From Leptospira yanagawae serovar Saopaulo str. Sao Paulo = ATCC 700523 (GTDB lineage: Bacteria; Spirochaetota; Leptospiria; Leptospirales; Leptospiraceae), in contig NZ_AOGX02000020.1 in the NCBI RefSeq assembly GCF_000332475.2, positions 1-8,042 of the forward strand: a DNA stretch of 8,042 nt. Reading direction: 5' to 3'. Shown here piece by piece: positions 1 through 6,444 of this stretch. Made by a program: the position numbers and the translations under genes. Within the stretch, counting starts at the first letter, position 1. Each line of letters starts with the position of its first letter. A model generated the notes under the pieces. That model was not told the origin of the DNA and did not search any database. It saw only the letters and a list, made by a program, of their open reading frames with translations.

Positions 1-63
1 ATAAATCAGGTCCAATTTTAAGAAATTTGTTAAAACAACATTGATTTTAAAACTTAAAACACT
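1..63 (+). other. tail of an upstream cassette (C0)
   Basis: AT-rich DNA before the first repeat, with no readable gene. It is the 3' end of a cassette whose start is outside the window. The last bases (TTAAAACACT) should be complementary to that cassette's missing start if the rule seen in the other units holds. Confidence 0.5.
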
Positions 64-231
64 GCGCATAACTGACGCTAACCACTTCGCGGCGGGACTC
101 CGCCCTTGCTCGGTCTGCGACACATAGGCTTTTGTCACTCCTCTTGCTTACGCAAGCCTCGTGCCAGTCCCTAACGTCCCGTTTCCGGGACTCAGGGTCA
201 CCCTACGTCGGTTAGCCTATTCGATAATTGC
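64..231 (+). repeat. attC-like repeat R1
   Basis: Outer cores are GCGCATAAC (64-72) and GATAATTGC (223-231). They do not pair with each other; the right core instead matches the left core of R2. The inner boxes GCTAACC and GGTTAGC pair. The first internal hairpin is expanded to GGCGG/CCGCC, the mini-hairpin is GTC-TGC-GAC, and the CTTGC/GCAAG and GTCCCG/CGGGAC hairpins are present. The ACATAGGCT arm has an extra mismatch because its partner reads ACCCTACGT. Confidence 0.85.
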
Positions 232-429
232 AATTGGTTGATCAATAGAATAAGACGCGCAAATTTTTTTGAATGTGAGTGATGTCGATTAAAGCGGGAG
301 AAAATACATGGCTGTGTTACTCCATTTACGTCTGTTACAGGATTATTGCTTTTTTAAGAGAAAAGTGAAAAATTTGCGCTTGATTGGATATTACTAACGA
401 CCCCAATTCTTTTGTATTCGTAACCAACT
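232..429. other. body of C1: long-range inverted repeat
   Basis: The body of C1 has no ORF of normal size. An inverted pair, GCGCAAATTTTTT at 257-269 and GAAAAATTTGCGC at 367-379, matches at 12 of 13 positions across a gap of about 97 nt. ATCAA also recurs inverted just outside the arms. It could form a large stem or be an operator-like pair. Its role is unknown. Confidence 0.45.
308..397 (+). CDS. possible 29-residue peptide in C1
   Basis: The ATG at 308 is preceded by GGGAG at 296-300 with a 7-nt gap, which is a reasonable ribosome binding site. The frame runs 29 codons to TAA at 395-397. The peptide is basic and hydrophobic (starts MAVLLHLRLLQDY, ends LRLIGYY). No family is recognised. 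An ORF this short is expected by chance, and the only support is the binding site and the orientation toward the following repeat, which matches the other cassette genes. It could equally be noncoding. Confidence 0.25.
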   Translation: MAVLLHLRLLQDYCFFKRKVKNLRLIGYY

Positions 430-593
430 GCAATTATCATCCGCTAACCACTTCGCTTCGGGACTAGCCCTCGCTTGGGCGGCGCCACATAGGCTTCTGG
501 CACTCCACTTGCTTACGCAAGCGTCGTTCCAGCCCCTAACGCCTCTTCGAGGCTCAGGGTCAGCCTACGTTGGTTAGCTAGTTCGTTATACGC
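430..593 (+). repeat. attC-like repeat R2
   Basis: Left core GCAATTATC (430-438) pairs with the right core of R1, not with its own right core GTTATACGC (585-593). Inner boxes GCTAACCA and TGGTTAGC pair. The hairpin that is GTCCC/GGGAC elsewhere is GCCTC-TTC-GAGGC here, and the mini-hairpin is GGC-GGC-GCC. Both are compensatory changes that keep pairing. Confidence 0.87.
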
Positions 594-708
594 CATGCCT
601 CGAGAGTAAATAAACTGCTGAACTATGGTCAAGAAAAGTAAGATTATGATATTTTTTGATCTAAATTGAGTGTTGCAGAATTTCAGAAGGATAGTATTAT
701 GTCCTATT

Positions 709-1566
709 ATGGAAGTTTTTCAGTCTGATGGTCATAAAATTATCCAAGGGGATGCAATTATTGCTCTCGATTCATATATTGAAGATAATTCTATCGATTT
801 AATCTTTGCTGATCCACCATATAATATTGGAAAAAATTTCAATGGATTAAGAGATAAATGGGACTCTGATAATGAATATTTAACTTGGTGTTACCAGTGG
901 TTGGATTTATGTATAAAAAAATTAAAACCAACAGGATCTTTCTACGTAATGACATCTACCCAATTTATGCCCTATTTCGACATTTATTTACGCGAAAAAA
1001 TTAACATCTTGTCTAGGATAATTTGGAGCTATGATAGTTCGGGTGTCCAAGCTAAAAAATTTTATGGATCAATGTATGAACCAATCTTATTTTGTGTAAA
1101 AGATAAAGAAAATTATACCTTTAACGCAAATGATATTCTCGTAGAGGCGAAAACAGGATCTAAACGAAAATTAATTGATTATAGAAAAAAAATTCCGACT
1201 GTCTATAGTTCTGAAAAGGTTCCAGGTAATGTATGGGAATTTTCTAGAGTACGATACCGAATGGATGAATATGAAAATCATCCAACTCAAAAACCAATAG
1301 CTTTATTAGATAGGATAGTAAAAGCAAGTTCTAATTCTAATGATACGATTTTGGATCCTTTCTCCGGCACATTTACTACATCATTCGTGGCAAAATCTTT
1401 AAATCGGAAAAGTATAGGCATAGAAATTAACAGAGAATACGCAAAAATTGGATTAAGAAGACTGAATATTATACAGGAACTTGATGGAATTCAATTGGAA
1501 AAAGAGAAAAGAAGTTTCGAAAATAAGAAATTAGAACCAACATTGCCTTCATTATTTAATCAATGA
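709..1566 (+). CDS. DNA adenine-N6 methyltransferase, YhdJ-like (type II, beta class order)
   Basis: Transfers methyl from S-adenosylmethionine to adenine N6 in DNA. Counting from ATG 709 (285 aa), the catalytic motif DPPYNIG is at 35-41 and the AdoMet-binding motif LDPFSGTFTT begins near 215, so the catalytic motif precedes the cofactor motif, as in beta-class enzymes. Near-complete blocks recalled from E. coli YhdJ are present, including WSYDSSGVQAKK, YGSMYEPIL, VPGNVW, MDEYENHPTQKP and IGIEIN. YhdJ modifies ATGCAT, so the same target is likely but untested. A GTG at 670 would add 13 residues; ATG 709 fits the YhdJ N-terminus better. The only purine-rich site, AGAAGGA at 685-691, is too far from 709 to be a good match, so the start is not certain. 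The gene overlaps its partner by ATGA. Confidence 0.93.
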   Translation: MEVFQSDGHKIIQGDAIIALDSYIEDNSIDLIFADPPYNIGKNFNGLRDKWDSDNEYLTWCYQWLDLCIKKLKPTGSFYVMTSTQFMPYFDIYLREKINILSRIIWSYDSSGVQAKKFYGSMYEPILFCVKDKENYTFNANDILVEAKTGSKRKLIDYRKKIPTVYSSEKVPGNVWEFSRVRYRMDEYENHPTQKPIALLDRIVKASSNSNDTILDPFSGTFTTSFVAKSLNRKSIGIEINREYAKIGLRRLNIIQELDGIQLEKEKRSFENKKLEPTLPSLFNQ

Positions 1567-2678
1567 CCACTGAACCACAATTTTCAGAAAAGATTCAAGA
1601 AATTCTTGATAAATATTTCAATGATGACGCGCAAACAATATTTAACTCAAGCGATTTACTTAAATACATAACCAACAAGACAAAATCTGCTAACAGCGGA
1701 TCTAAATCAAGATCTAGTTTTGGTAATTTATATGCTATTTATGTGCTACTGGAAGATTATAAATTAAAAGGATTTATTGAAAATCCCAATTATTCTAAAT
1801 ACGAAGGAGCAACTTTTGGTGATCTTTTCTCAAGACAAAGGGAACTCCCGTTTGGTTCTAAACTTCAAAATCATGCTTTAAATCATCGCTTAAATGAAGA
1901 ATTCAGGAAATTTTTTCCCACCACCGAATATATCCCTATCGTTAGAGATCTTAAAAAAAATCGCTATTGGTTTAACGAAAATTTAATCATTGTAAAGGTT
2001 AAAAAGAAAAATTTCAATCTTTGCGAAGCAATTTTAGAAATCATAGAAGAATATATAAAATCTAAAAAAGATTCTTTCGATAAATTTATAGAAGCTTGCG
2101 AAACATTAAAAACGATTATTGATCACGATAAGGAATCTGCACAAACATTTATACTCTCTTTACTTTCCCCTAATTCTGACGCACGATTATTTGAAATTGT
2201 AAGTTATTCTATTCTAAAATATTTTTATCTAGATCAAAAACTATATTGGGGATTTGATACCACTTCATTAAACGAAGACTACTTAAAATTATACAAAACG
2301 GGGAGAACAAATGCAAATGATGGTGGAATAGATTTTGTAATGAAACCGTTGGGAAGGTTCTTTCAAGTAACTGAAACAGTTGAGGTTACAAAATATTTTT
2401 TAGATATTGATAAAATAGAGCGCTATCCTATAACGTTTGTGATAAAATCCATGGAAAGTTCTGAATTACTACGTAATAAGCTGGAACTTGATGCACATAA
2501 AAAATATGGCATTGATGTGGTTGTTCATAGCTATATGATGTGCATTGAAGAAATAATCAATATTCCAAATTTAATTAAAATATTTGATTCTTCCACCAGA
2601 GCAGGCCATCTAAATTCTATTTTAGATGAAATAATAATCCAATCAAAAGTCGAATTCAACTATGATACAGAAAATTAG
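1563..2678 (+). CDS. probable type II restriction endonuclease partner of the YhdJ-like methyltransferase
   Basis: A 371-residue protein whose ATG overlaps the methyltransferase stop (ATGA), so the two are probably translationally coupled. The C-terminal half looks like a restriction-nuclease core: a helix RLFEIVSYSIL (residues 208-218) with E211, then GRTNANDGGIDFVM (247-260) with D257, then FFQVTETVEVTK (266-277). The spacing resembles a PD-(D/E)XK fold, but Q-V-T stands where E-x-K is expected, so the catalytic triad is not standard or lies elsewhere. The N-terminal part is charged and lacks a recognised domain. The endonuclease role rests mainly on pairing with the methyltransferase and on this core. 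The target would be ATGCAT if it matches YhdJ. Confidence 0.75.
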   Translation: MTTEPQFSEKIQEILDKYFNDDAQTIFNSSDLLKYITNKTKSANSGSKSRSSFGNLYAIYVLLEDYKLKGFIENPNYSKYEGATFGDLFSRQRELPFGSKLQNHALNHRLNEEFRKFFPTTEYIPIVRDLKKNRYWFNENLIIVKVKKKNFNLCEAILEIIEEYIKSKKDSFDKFIEACETLKTIIDHDKESAQTFILSLLSPNSDARLFEIVSYSILKYFYLDQKLYWGFDTTSLNEDYLKLYKTGRTNANDGGIDFVMKPLGRFFQVTETVEVTKYFLDIDKIERYPITFVIKSMESSELLRNKLELDAHKKYGIDVVVHSYMMCIEEIINIPNLIKIFDSSTRAGHLNSILDEIIIQSKVEFNYDTEN

Positions 2679-2697
2679 AATCTAGTACTGAGGCACG

Positions 2698-2864
2698 GCG
2701 TATAACAGCGCCTTAACGCTTCGCTTCGGGTCTTCGCCCTCGCTCGGTCTGCGACACATAGGCTTCTGGCACTCCCCTTGCTTACGCAAGTGTCGTTCCA
2801 GTCCCTAACGTCCCGTTCGGGACTCAGGGCCAGCCTACGTCGTTAAGGCTATTTCGTTATACGC
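2698..2864 (+). repeat. attC-like repeat R3
   Basis: Cores are GCGTATAAC (2698-2706) and GTTATACGC (2856-2864). Its inner box is a different version, GCCTTAAC with GTTAAGGC, and both sides have changed together relative to GCTAACC/GGTTAGC. The mini-hairpin is GTC-TGC-GAC. The GTTCCAG arm has one true mismatch with CTGGCAC. Confidence 0.88.
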
Positions 2865-3231
2865 AATATCCAAAAAGTGAATAAGATATACTTTTCAAGT
2901 AATCGCGTTTATGCTCTATTTTTAAAGTTTATCTTTGCATTAGAAAAGTTCTATCGCAGTTCCGTTGAGTAAACAGAATCTCTTAATCCAAATTTTCATC
3001 TTAAGAAATATGAGAAAAAATGAACTGAAGAAAGAAATGAAGAGTTCTTGGTTTTATCTTAAATAAGAATTTATTTTTGGACGGCGACTATATTTTTACA
3101 TAATGTAATTACGATTCTGTTTTATAATTTATAAAAGATTCGAAAACATAGACTTTAGGAAGAAAAAATGAAAGAATACGAAATTTGGCTAAATTCTTTT
3201 TTAATTACTTTATTCTTTCACACTGGATACT
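2865..3231. other. noncoding body of C3 with blocks shared with C7 and C8
   Basis: No convincing gene in 367 bp. It begins AATATCCAAAAAGTG, like C7 and C8. The block GTTCTATCGCAGTTC at 2948-2962 recurs at 7337-7351 and, with one change, at 7887-7901. The stretch 3022-3103 matches 7961-8042 at about 77 of 82 positions. Within it, AAATAA and TTATTT flank a 4-nt loop that differs between the copies. A TATAAT hexamer at 3123-3128 has no well-spaced -35. An 18-codon ORF at 3010-3066 loses its ATG in C8, so it is probably not translated. A regulatory or RNA role is possible. Confidence 0.55.
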
Positions 3232-3239
3232 GCGTATAA
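3168..3239 (+). CDS. possible 23-residue peptide closed by the repeat core
   Basis: The ATG at 3168 follows AGGAAGA, a good ribosome binding site for this AT-rich region. The frame MKEYEIWLNSFLITLFF continues to HTGYCV and ends at TAA inside the left core of R4 (GTATAAC). The middle is hydrophobic, like a small membrane peptide. The related unit C7 does not keep this frame. Chance is a good alternative explanation. Confidence 0.25.
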   Translation: MKEYEIWLNSFLITLFFHTGYCV

Positions 3240-3398
3240 CAGCGGCTAACCACATCGCTTCGGGACAAGCCCTCGCTCGGCCTACGGCACATAGGCTTTC
3301 TGGCACTCGTTTGCATACGCAAACTACGCGCCAGTCCCTAACGTCCCGCTTCCGGGACTCAGGGTCAGCCTACGTCGGTTAGCCTATTCGTTATACGC
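3232..3398 (+). repeat. attC-like repeat R4
   Basis: Cores GCGTATAAC and GTTATACGC pair, as do boxes GGCTAACC and GGTTAGCC. Internal stems are ACATAGGCT/AGCCTACGT, CTGGCAC/GCGCCAG, the hairpin GTTTGC/GCAAAC, and GTCCCG/CGGGAC. It differs from R8 at only 4 of 167 positions, and both close members of the same noncoding cassette family. Confidence 0.9.
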
Positions 3399-4288
3399 AA
3401 TTTAAGAAATTCAATTCAAGAATTAATATGCTAAAAGAGTTAAGATACTTACTATTCTTTCTTATTTCCATTAATTGCAGTAAACCAATAGAAAATAATG
3501 ATAAAGCTTACAGTGGATTCAAAGAGGTTCCCTTTATTCATGAACATTGGACTAAACATGATTTTGCCTTATTAAAAAATAAGACTGAAATTTTTGAACA
3601 TTTAGAAGATAAAATTCCTATAGATTTTTGTCCAAAAGATACAATAAGCAGAATCGAAAAGTTTTCCTCATTCTTTTATTCAAATAAATATCAACAAATT
3701 CGATTAGATCGAATTCTTATCACCTGCGGTGCAGTATCCGGATGGGTAAATCTAAAAAGTGGTAACTTGATTTTAGGAAATGAAAAAGTTCTTAAAAATA
3801 TCATTGGAAATACGCTTTCTATTGATAGATTTAAAAGTAGGATGACTGGAATTACGACTATAAGTTATTTCAGAATTTCTATGACTCCAGAGCAATCAGT
3901 TTATTTTGGTTTCAAAGATTCTAAAAGAACTATAAAAGAAATTTTCCCAATATTCTATGAACGGAATGAAAATGAATGGATATTAGAAAATGAAAATACT
4001 AAATTGCAAATTGAAAAAAATCTTAAATATTATAAATTTAAAGTCCTAAAAGATAAACATAAGATTTTTAATTTTTTGAATAATAAAGAATTTATTTTAG
4101 AACTTGATGAAATCTAATAATCTTAAACTGCGCATAACAGCGACTTACCGCTACGCTTCGGGACAAGCCCTCGCTCGGCCTACGGCAAATTCCCCTTCTG
4201 GCATTCGCCTTGCGTTCGCAAGCTACATGCCAGTCCCTACCGTCCCATTCGGGACTCAGGGTCGGGGAACTTCGGTAAGCCTATTTCG
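3391..4288 (+). mobile_element. cassette C4, lipoprotein cassette
   Basis: One-gene unit. Start GTTATACGCAATTTAAGA (from the G at 3390) and end TCTTAAACTGCGCATAAC (4121-4138) are complementary at 16 of 18 positions. Both exceptions are A opposite C on this strand, hence T-G wobbles on the other. Confidence 0.7.
3428..4117 (+). CDS. putative lipoprotein, unknown function
   Basis: A 229-residue protein with a short N-terminal signal: LKELR, then the hydrophobic stretch YLLFFLISI, then N-C at residues 16-17, followed by SKP. This fits a loose spirochaetal lipobox with lipidated C17, which would anchor the mature protein to a membrane, possibly the outer surface. The rest is rich in Lys, Asn, Ile and Phe with no domain recognised; Cys residues recur near 68 and 100. 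The gene starts about 30 bp after R4 and stops 12 bp before R5, so it fills the cassette tightly. No clear ribosome binding site precedes ATG 3428, and no promoter is evident. Confidence 0.75.
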   Translation: MLKELRYLLFFLISINCSKPIENNDKAYSGFKEVPFIHEHWTKHDFALLKNKTEIFEHLEDKIPIDFCPKDTISRIEKFSSFFYSNKYQQIRLDRILITCGAVSGWVNLKSGNLILGNEKVLKNIIGNTLSIDRFKSRMTGITTISYFRISMTPEQSVYFGFKDSKRTIKEIFPIFYERNENEWILENENTKLQIEKNLKYYKFKVLKDKHKIFNFLNNKEFILELDEI

Positions 4289-4296
4289 TTATGCGA
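4130..4296 (+). repeat. attC-like repeat R5
   Basis: Cores are GCGCATAAC (4130-4138) and GTTATGCGA (4288-4296). The inner box pair is the third version, ACTTACCG with CGGTAAGC. Its third stem is AAATTCCCC with GGGGAACTT where R1-R4 and R8 have ACATAGGCT with AGCCTACGT (R1 with one mismatch), a complete coordinated replacement. The fourth stem is CTGGCAT with ATGCCAG, another paired change. Confidence 0.9.
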
Positions 4297-4432
4297 AATT
4301 TTAGGTAAACTTTCAAAATATATAAAATAGGAAAAATAAATTAAAGTCGTTAAATCATGAAATTAAAAAATAAATTTACCAAACGCACTGAATTTTTCAT
4401 TTTTGAAAATGAATCAATTGTTTTTTATACTC

Positions 4433-4436
4433 TTAC
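4433..4436. repeat. target-site duplication TTAC, left copy
   Basis: TTAC directly abuts TGACCTGC, the left end of the element, and recurs right after its other end. Four base pairs is usual for the IS407 group of the IS3 family. Confidence 0.85.
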
Positions 4437-4461
4437 TGACCTGCCCCCATTTTCAGTACCA
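4437..4461 (+). repeat. left terminal inverted repeat of the IS
   Basis: Begins TGACCTGCCCCC, and CAGTACC near position 18 matches CTGCACC of the other end. About 25 bp, imperfect. Confidence 0.85.
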
Positions 4462-4489
4462 ATGGATAAGTTAGTTTTCTCTAAACATT

Positions 4490-5293
4490 TCAACCATAAG
4501 ATCGCTTAAACTCTGAAGGAGTCAAGTAATTCAATGAAGAGTGAAGACGCTCGTCGTTGTATTCCTTTTGGAAAATTCGCAAAGCATCGGTTAACTCTCT
4601 TTGATTTTTAAAGTAGTGTAGATTCAAACACTCATCTCTAAGTTTACCATTGAAACTTTCTATAAATGCATTTTGTGTTGGTTTTCCTTTTTCAATAAAG
4701 TGAATTTCTATCCCCTTATCTTCTGCCCATTTCTGGAAGTCTTTGGATGTAAATTCTGTTCCATTATCCAAAACAAATGCTCTTGGAAGTCTTTCGAGGG
4801 TGTTTAAATATCTGATCAACTTTTCTGACGAAAAAGTAAACTCTGCCTGAAGTATGGTATTCTCTCTTGTTAAATGATCAATACCTGTTAAAATTCTTTG
4901 CTTTCTTCCATCAATCGTCCGTTCGAAAACAAAGTCCATTGACCAAACTTCGTTTGAATTCTTAGGCAATGGTAGTTGCTGTGATGATGCATTTCTTTTC
5001 TTTCGCTTCGGTTTTGTCCTTATTTTAAGCCCTTCTAAGCAATATAGTCGATATACTTTCTTATGATTGATTGTCCTACCCGACCTTCTTAACCTTCGGT
5101 AAATTCGTCGATAGCCTTCCCGTTTCCATCGAAAAGCAAGTCTTCGAATTTCGTTCATTGTCTCTTCATCAATAGCTTTCGGCTGATAATAATAACTTGA
5201 TTTAGGAAGAAGAACAACATCTAGGCTTCTGTTTAGAGAAAGTCCCTCTTCAACTAGCAGATCAACTGCTCTCTCCTTCGTTGATCTGCTCAA
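4490..5293 (-). CDS. IS3-family transposase OrfB (DDE integrase domain)
   Basis: Catalytic part of the transposase, cutting and joining element ends. Of 267 residues, about 45-95 match the HTH_21 region (YRRIYRRLRR...INHKKVYRLY). The retroviral-type integrase core follows, with WSMDF (D120), VLDNGTEF (D176) and NAFIESFNGKLRDE (E212), giving the D-D-35-E spacing typical of the family. The separate start would be TTG at 5293, but synthesis is more likely by -1 frameshifting from OrfA to give OrfAB. The frame appears complete, ending in the usual LHSSLNYLTPSEF block. Confidence 0.95.
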   Translation of the reverse strand: MSRSTKERAVDLLVEEGLSLNRSLDVVLLPKSSYYYQPKAIDEETMNEIRRLAFRWKREGYRRIYRRLRRSGRTINHKKVYRLYCLEGLKIRTKPKRKKRNASSQQLPLPKNSNEVWSMDFVFERTIDGRKQRILTGIDHLTRENTILQAEFTFSSEKLIRYLNTLERLPRAFVLDNGTEFTSKDFQKWAEDKGIEIHFIEKGKPTQNAFIESFNGKLRDECLNLHYFKNQRELTDALRIFQKEYNDERLHSSLNYLTPSEFKRSYG

Positions 5294-5556
5294 AACTTTT
5301 TTCCCAAAACATTCTTAATTGCTTGGATTTCGAGAGCCATGTCAGCTACCAATCTTTTGAGATTTGAATTTTCCTGCTCGAGTGCCTTCATCTTCTTGAT
5401 TTCGCTAAGCTCCATTCCTCCATACTTGTTACGCCAGCGATAAAATGTTTGTTCAGTGATTCCGTATTTTCGTGAAAGTTCCTTGATTGGAATACCTGTT
5501 TCTGCTTCCTTTAATATCCGAAAAATCTCGCTTTCTTCTATCTTCTTTCTTGCCAT
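5290..5556 (-). CDS. IS3-family transposase OrfA (helix-turn-helix)
   Basis: An 88-residue DNA-binding part of the transposase that recognises the element ends. The helix-turn-helix spans about residues 8-45 (IFRILKEAETG, IPIKELSRKYGITEQTFYRW), followed by the signature RNKYGGMELSEIKKMKALEQEN. That signature passes into a leucine-zipper-like coiled coil (LEQENSNLKRLVADMAL), typical of the IS407 group. AAGGAG at 5565-5570 (complement) precedes the ATG at a suitable distance. The stop TGA overlaps the OrfB start region. Confidence 0.95.
   Translation of the reverse strand: MARKKIEESEIFRILKEAETGIPIKELSRKYGITEQTFYRWRNKYGGMELSEIKKMKALEQENSNLKRLVADMALEIQAIKNVLGKKF
5296..5302 (-). promoter_or_regulatory. 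programmed -1 frameshift heptamer
   Basis: Read on the minus strand, A-AAA-AAG sits in the OrfA frame (GGA AAA AAG TTT TGA). Slipping back one base avoids the TGA and enters the OrfB frame (GTT TTG AGC), which would produce the fused OrfAB transposase, as in other IS3 elements. Confidence 0.85.
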
Positions 5557-5598
5557 AATGCTCTCTCCTTAATATCGGAGAAAACTAACTTAAATATC

Positions 5599-5623
5599 GG
5601 TGCAGTTTTTGGGGAGCAGGTCA
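5599..5623 (-). repeat. right terminal inverted repeat of the IS
   Basis: Read on the minus strand it starts TGACCTGCTCCCC and matches the left end over its first 12 bases with one difference. Confidence 0.85.
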
Positions 5624-5627
5624 TTAC
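5624..5627. repeat. target-site duplication TTAC, right copy
   Basis: Directly follows the element end ...GCAGGTCA and continues into the interrupted gene in frame (ACT GAT ATC). Confidence 0.85.
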
Positions 5628-6279
5628 TGATATCAATGATCCAATCATTAGAAATTACCCTTACCTAGAAATGTTAAATAAAAATCCATCAACAAATTAC
5701 AAATGGTCTATATCTGATTTTGATGAACTTGGAATACTTATTAATTCGATACGATCTGAAAGAAATAACTTAATAAATAAGTTTCTCCGACCAAAAGTAA
5801 TTGTCCTATTTCCTGAAGATATCTTTGAATCGGAAAGAGTATTTTTAAGAACCTTATTTGAAGAATTTGCGAAGGAAATTTATAACATAGAATTTTTCCA
5901 TATTTGCCAATTGAGCATCTTTTCTATCGAAAATTTGGTAGGTAAAAGAATACTATCTATGGGAGATAGAATAAACCAAACATTCACTCTAATTGAAAAT
6001 TCTAAAACCTATGACTCTAAAATCTTTAATATTAATGATATAAAAATTCAAGAAATGGATTTTGATCTAATTATCAGTCATAAATCTGAAGAAAATTCTA
6101 AAATGAAAAGCAACTTTTTTCTAAAAAGCGAAGAATTAAGATACCATTTAATCTCAGGTTCAAAGATATATATTGATTATATTAATTCAATTTAAAATAA
6201 ATTTTCAAATCTTATCCTTTATATCCTTTCTTTTTAAAAATATTTAATGAATTTAAATAAATTTCACAAACCTAAAACT

Positions 6280-6444
6280 TCGCATAACAGCGACTTACCG
6301 CTACGCTTCGGCACAAGGCCTCGCTCGGCCTCCGGCAAATTCCCTTTCTGTCACTCGCTCGCATGCGCAAGCTACGTGCCAGTCCCTAACGTCCCTTCGG
6401 GACTCAGGGTCAGGGAACTTCGGTAAGTCTAGTTCGTTATACGA
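6280..6444 (+). repeat. attC-like repeat R6
   Basis: Cores are TCGCATAAC (6280-6288) and GTTATACGA (6436-6444). Box pair GACTTACCG/CGGTAAGTC is perfect. Third stem AAATTCCCT/AGGGAACTT. The first hairpin is GGC/GCC where most copies have GGG/CCC, a double compensatory change. The last hairpin is the short form GTCCC-TTC-GGGAC. Confidence 0.9.

Larger units (their letters stand above)
224..585 (+). mobile_element. cassette C1, short, no convincing gene
   Basis: Unit from the junction in R1 to the junction in R2. Start GATAATTGCAATTGGTT (counting the G at 223) and end AACCAACTGCAATTATC (422-438) are complementary at 16 of 17 positions. Both carry a deviant core shared by no other unit here, so the two ends have changed together. 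Confidence 0.7.
586..2856 (+). mobile_element. cassette C2, restriction-modification cassette
   Basis: The largest uninterrupted unit, with two overlapping genes. Its start (after the G at 585) and its end GAGGCACGGCGTATAAC (2690-2706) are complementary at 16 of 17 positions, the exception being C2696 opposite A595. R-M genes can make loss of their carrier costly and are known cargo of large cassette arrays. Confidence 0.7.
2857..3390 (+). mobile_element. cassette C3, noncoding family
   Basis: Unit without a normal-sized gene. Start GTTATACGCAATATCCA (from the G at 2856) and end TGGATACTGCGTATAAC (3224-3240) are complementary at 16 of 17 positions. It is related to C7 and C8 by its start, two internal blocks and its end. 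Confidence 0.7.
4437..5623 (-). mobile_element. IS3-family insertion sequence, IS407-like
   Basis: A 1187-bp element with TGACCTGC ends, two overlapping minus-strand transposase frames, a frameshift motif and a 4-bp target duplication. Both frames are open and the ends intact, so it may be active. It lies opposite to the cassette genes and carries no cassette repeat, so it entered by ordinary transposition. The specific IS name cannot be assigned without a search. Confidence 0.93.
4357..6195 (+). pseudogene. cassette gene interrupted by IS407-type element; local MreB-like signature
   Basis: The 5' part is 4357-4436 and the 3' part 5628-6195. Joining them with one copy of TTAC restores one frame of 215 residues with no other lesion, so the insertion is probably recent. 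The fragment starting at ATG 5671 would be only 174 residues. In the restored protein, ISDFDELG (55-62), then RPKVIVLFPEDIFESER (81-97), then KEIYNIE follow the order and spacing of a conserved MreB segment: IADF, RPRVVV-P-(I/V)T-VER, REVYLIE. The N-terminal phosphate loop (DLGT) and the DIGGGT loop of actin-like ATPases are not visible, so it may be a divergent, nucleotide-free relative, or the likeness may be accidental. The product is probably cytoplasmic; there is no signal peptide. The insertion should inactivate it. Confidence 0.75.
4289..6436 (+). mobile_element. cassette C5, split by an insertion sequence
   Basis: Removing the element (1187 bp) and one copy of its 4-bp duplication leaves about 957 bp with one gene. 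Start GTTATGCGAAATTTTAGG (from the G at 4288) and end CCTAAAACTTCGCATAAC (6271-6288) are complementary at 17 of 18 positions. The GCG variant of the core is shared by both ends. Confidence 0.7.

Noticed and set aside
64..231. Repeats as tRNA or rRNA fragments
   Set aside because: No acceptor stem, anticodon arm or TTC loop arrangement fits, and eight differing copies with covarying stems point to a dedicated element.
670..708. GTG 670 as the methyltransferase start
   Set aside because: The 13 extra residues have no counterpart in the YhdJ N-terminus and no ribosome binding site precedes them; ATG 709 is preferred.
3010..3066. 18-codon ORF in C3 overlapping the block conserved in C8
   Set aside because: The ATG is AAG in C8 and C7 does not keep the frame, so the conservation is better explained at the DNA or RNA level.
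3185..3382. 65-codon + strand frame running through R4, with similar frames at 4104-4304 and 7604-7792
   Set aside because: These frames are open only because the repeat lacks stops in that frame. The translated part is the repeat itself, the starts differ, and repeat changes follow stem pairing and not codon use.
4676..4992. The only two ATGCAT sites I noticed (4676-4681 and 4987-4992) lie inside the IS, suggesting site avoidance in cassette DNA
   Set aside because: Only a few sites are expected in 8 kb, so the pattern is not meaningful, and the target of the local methyltransferase is itself inferred.
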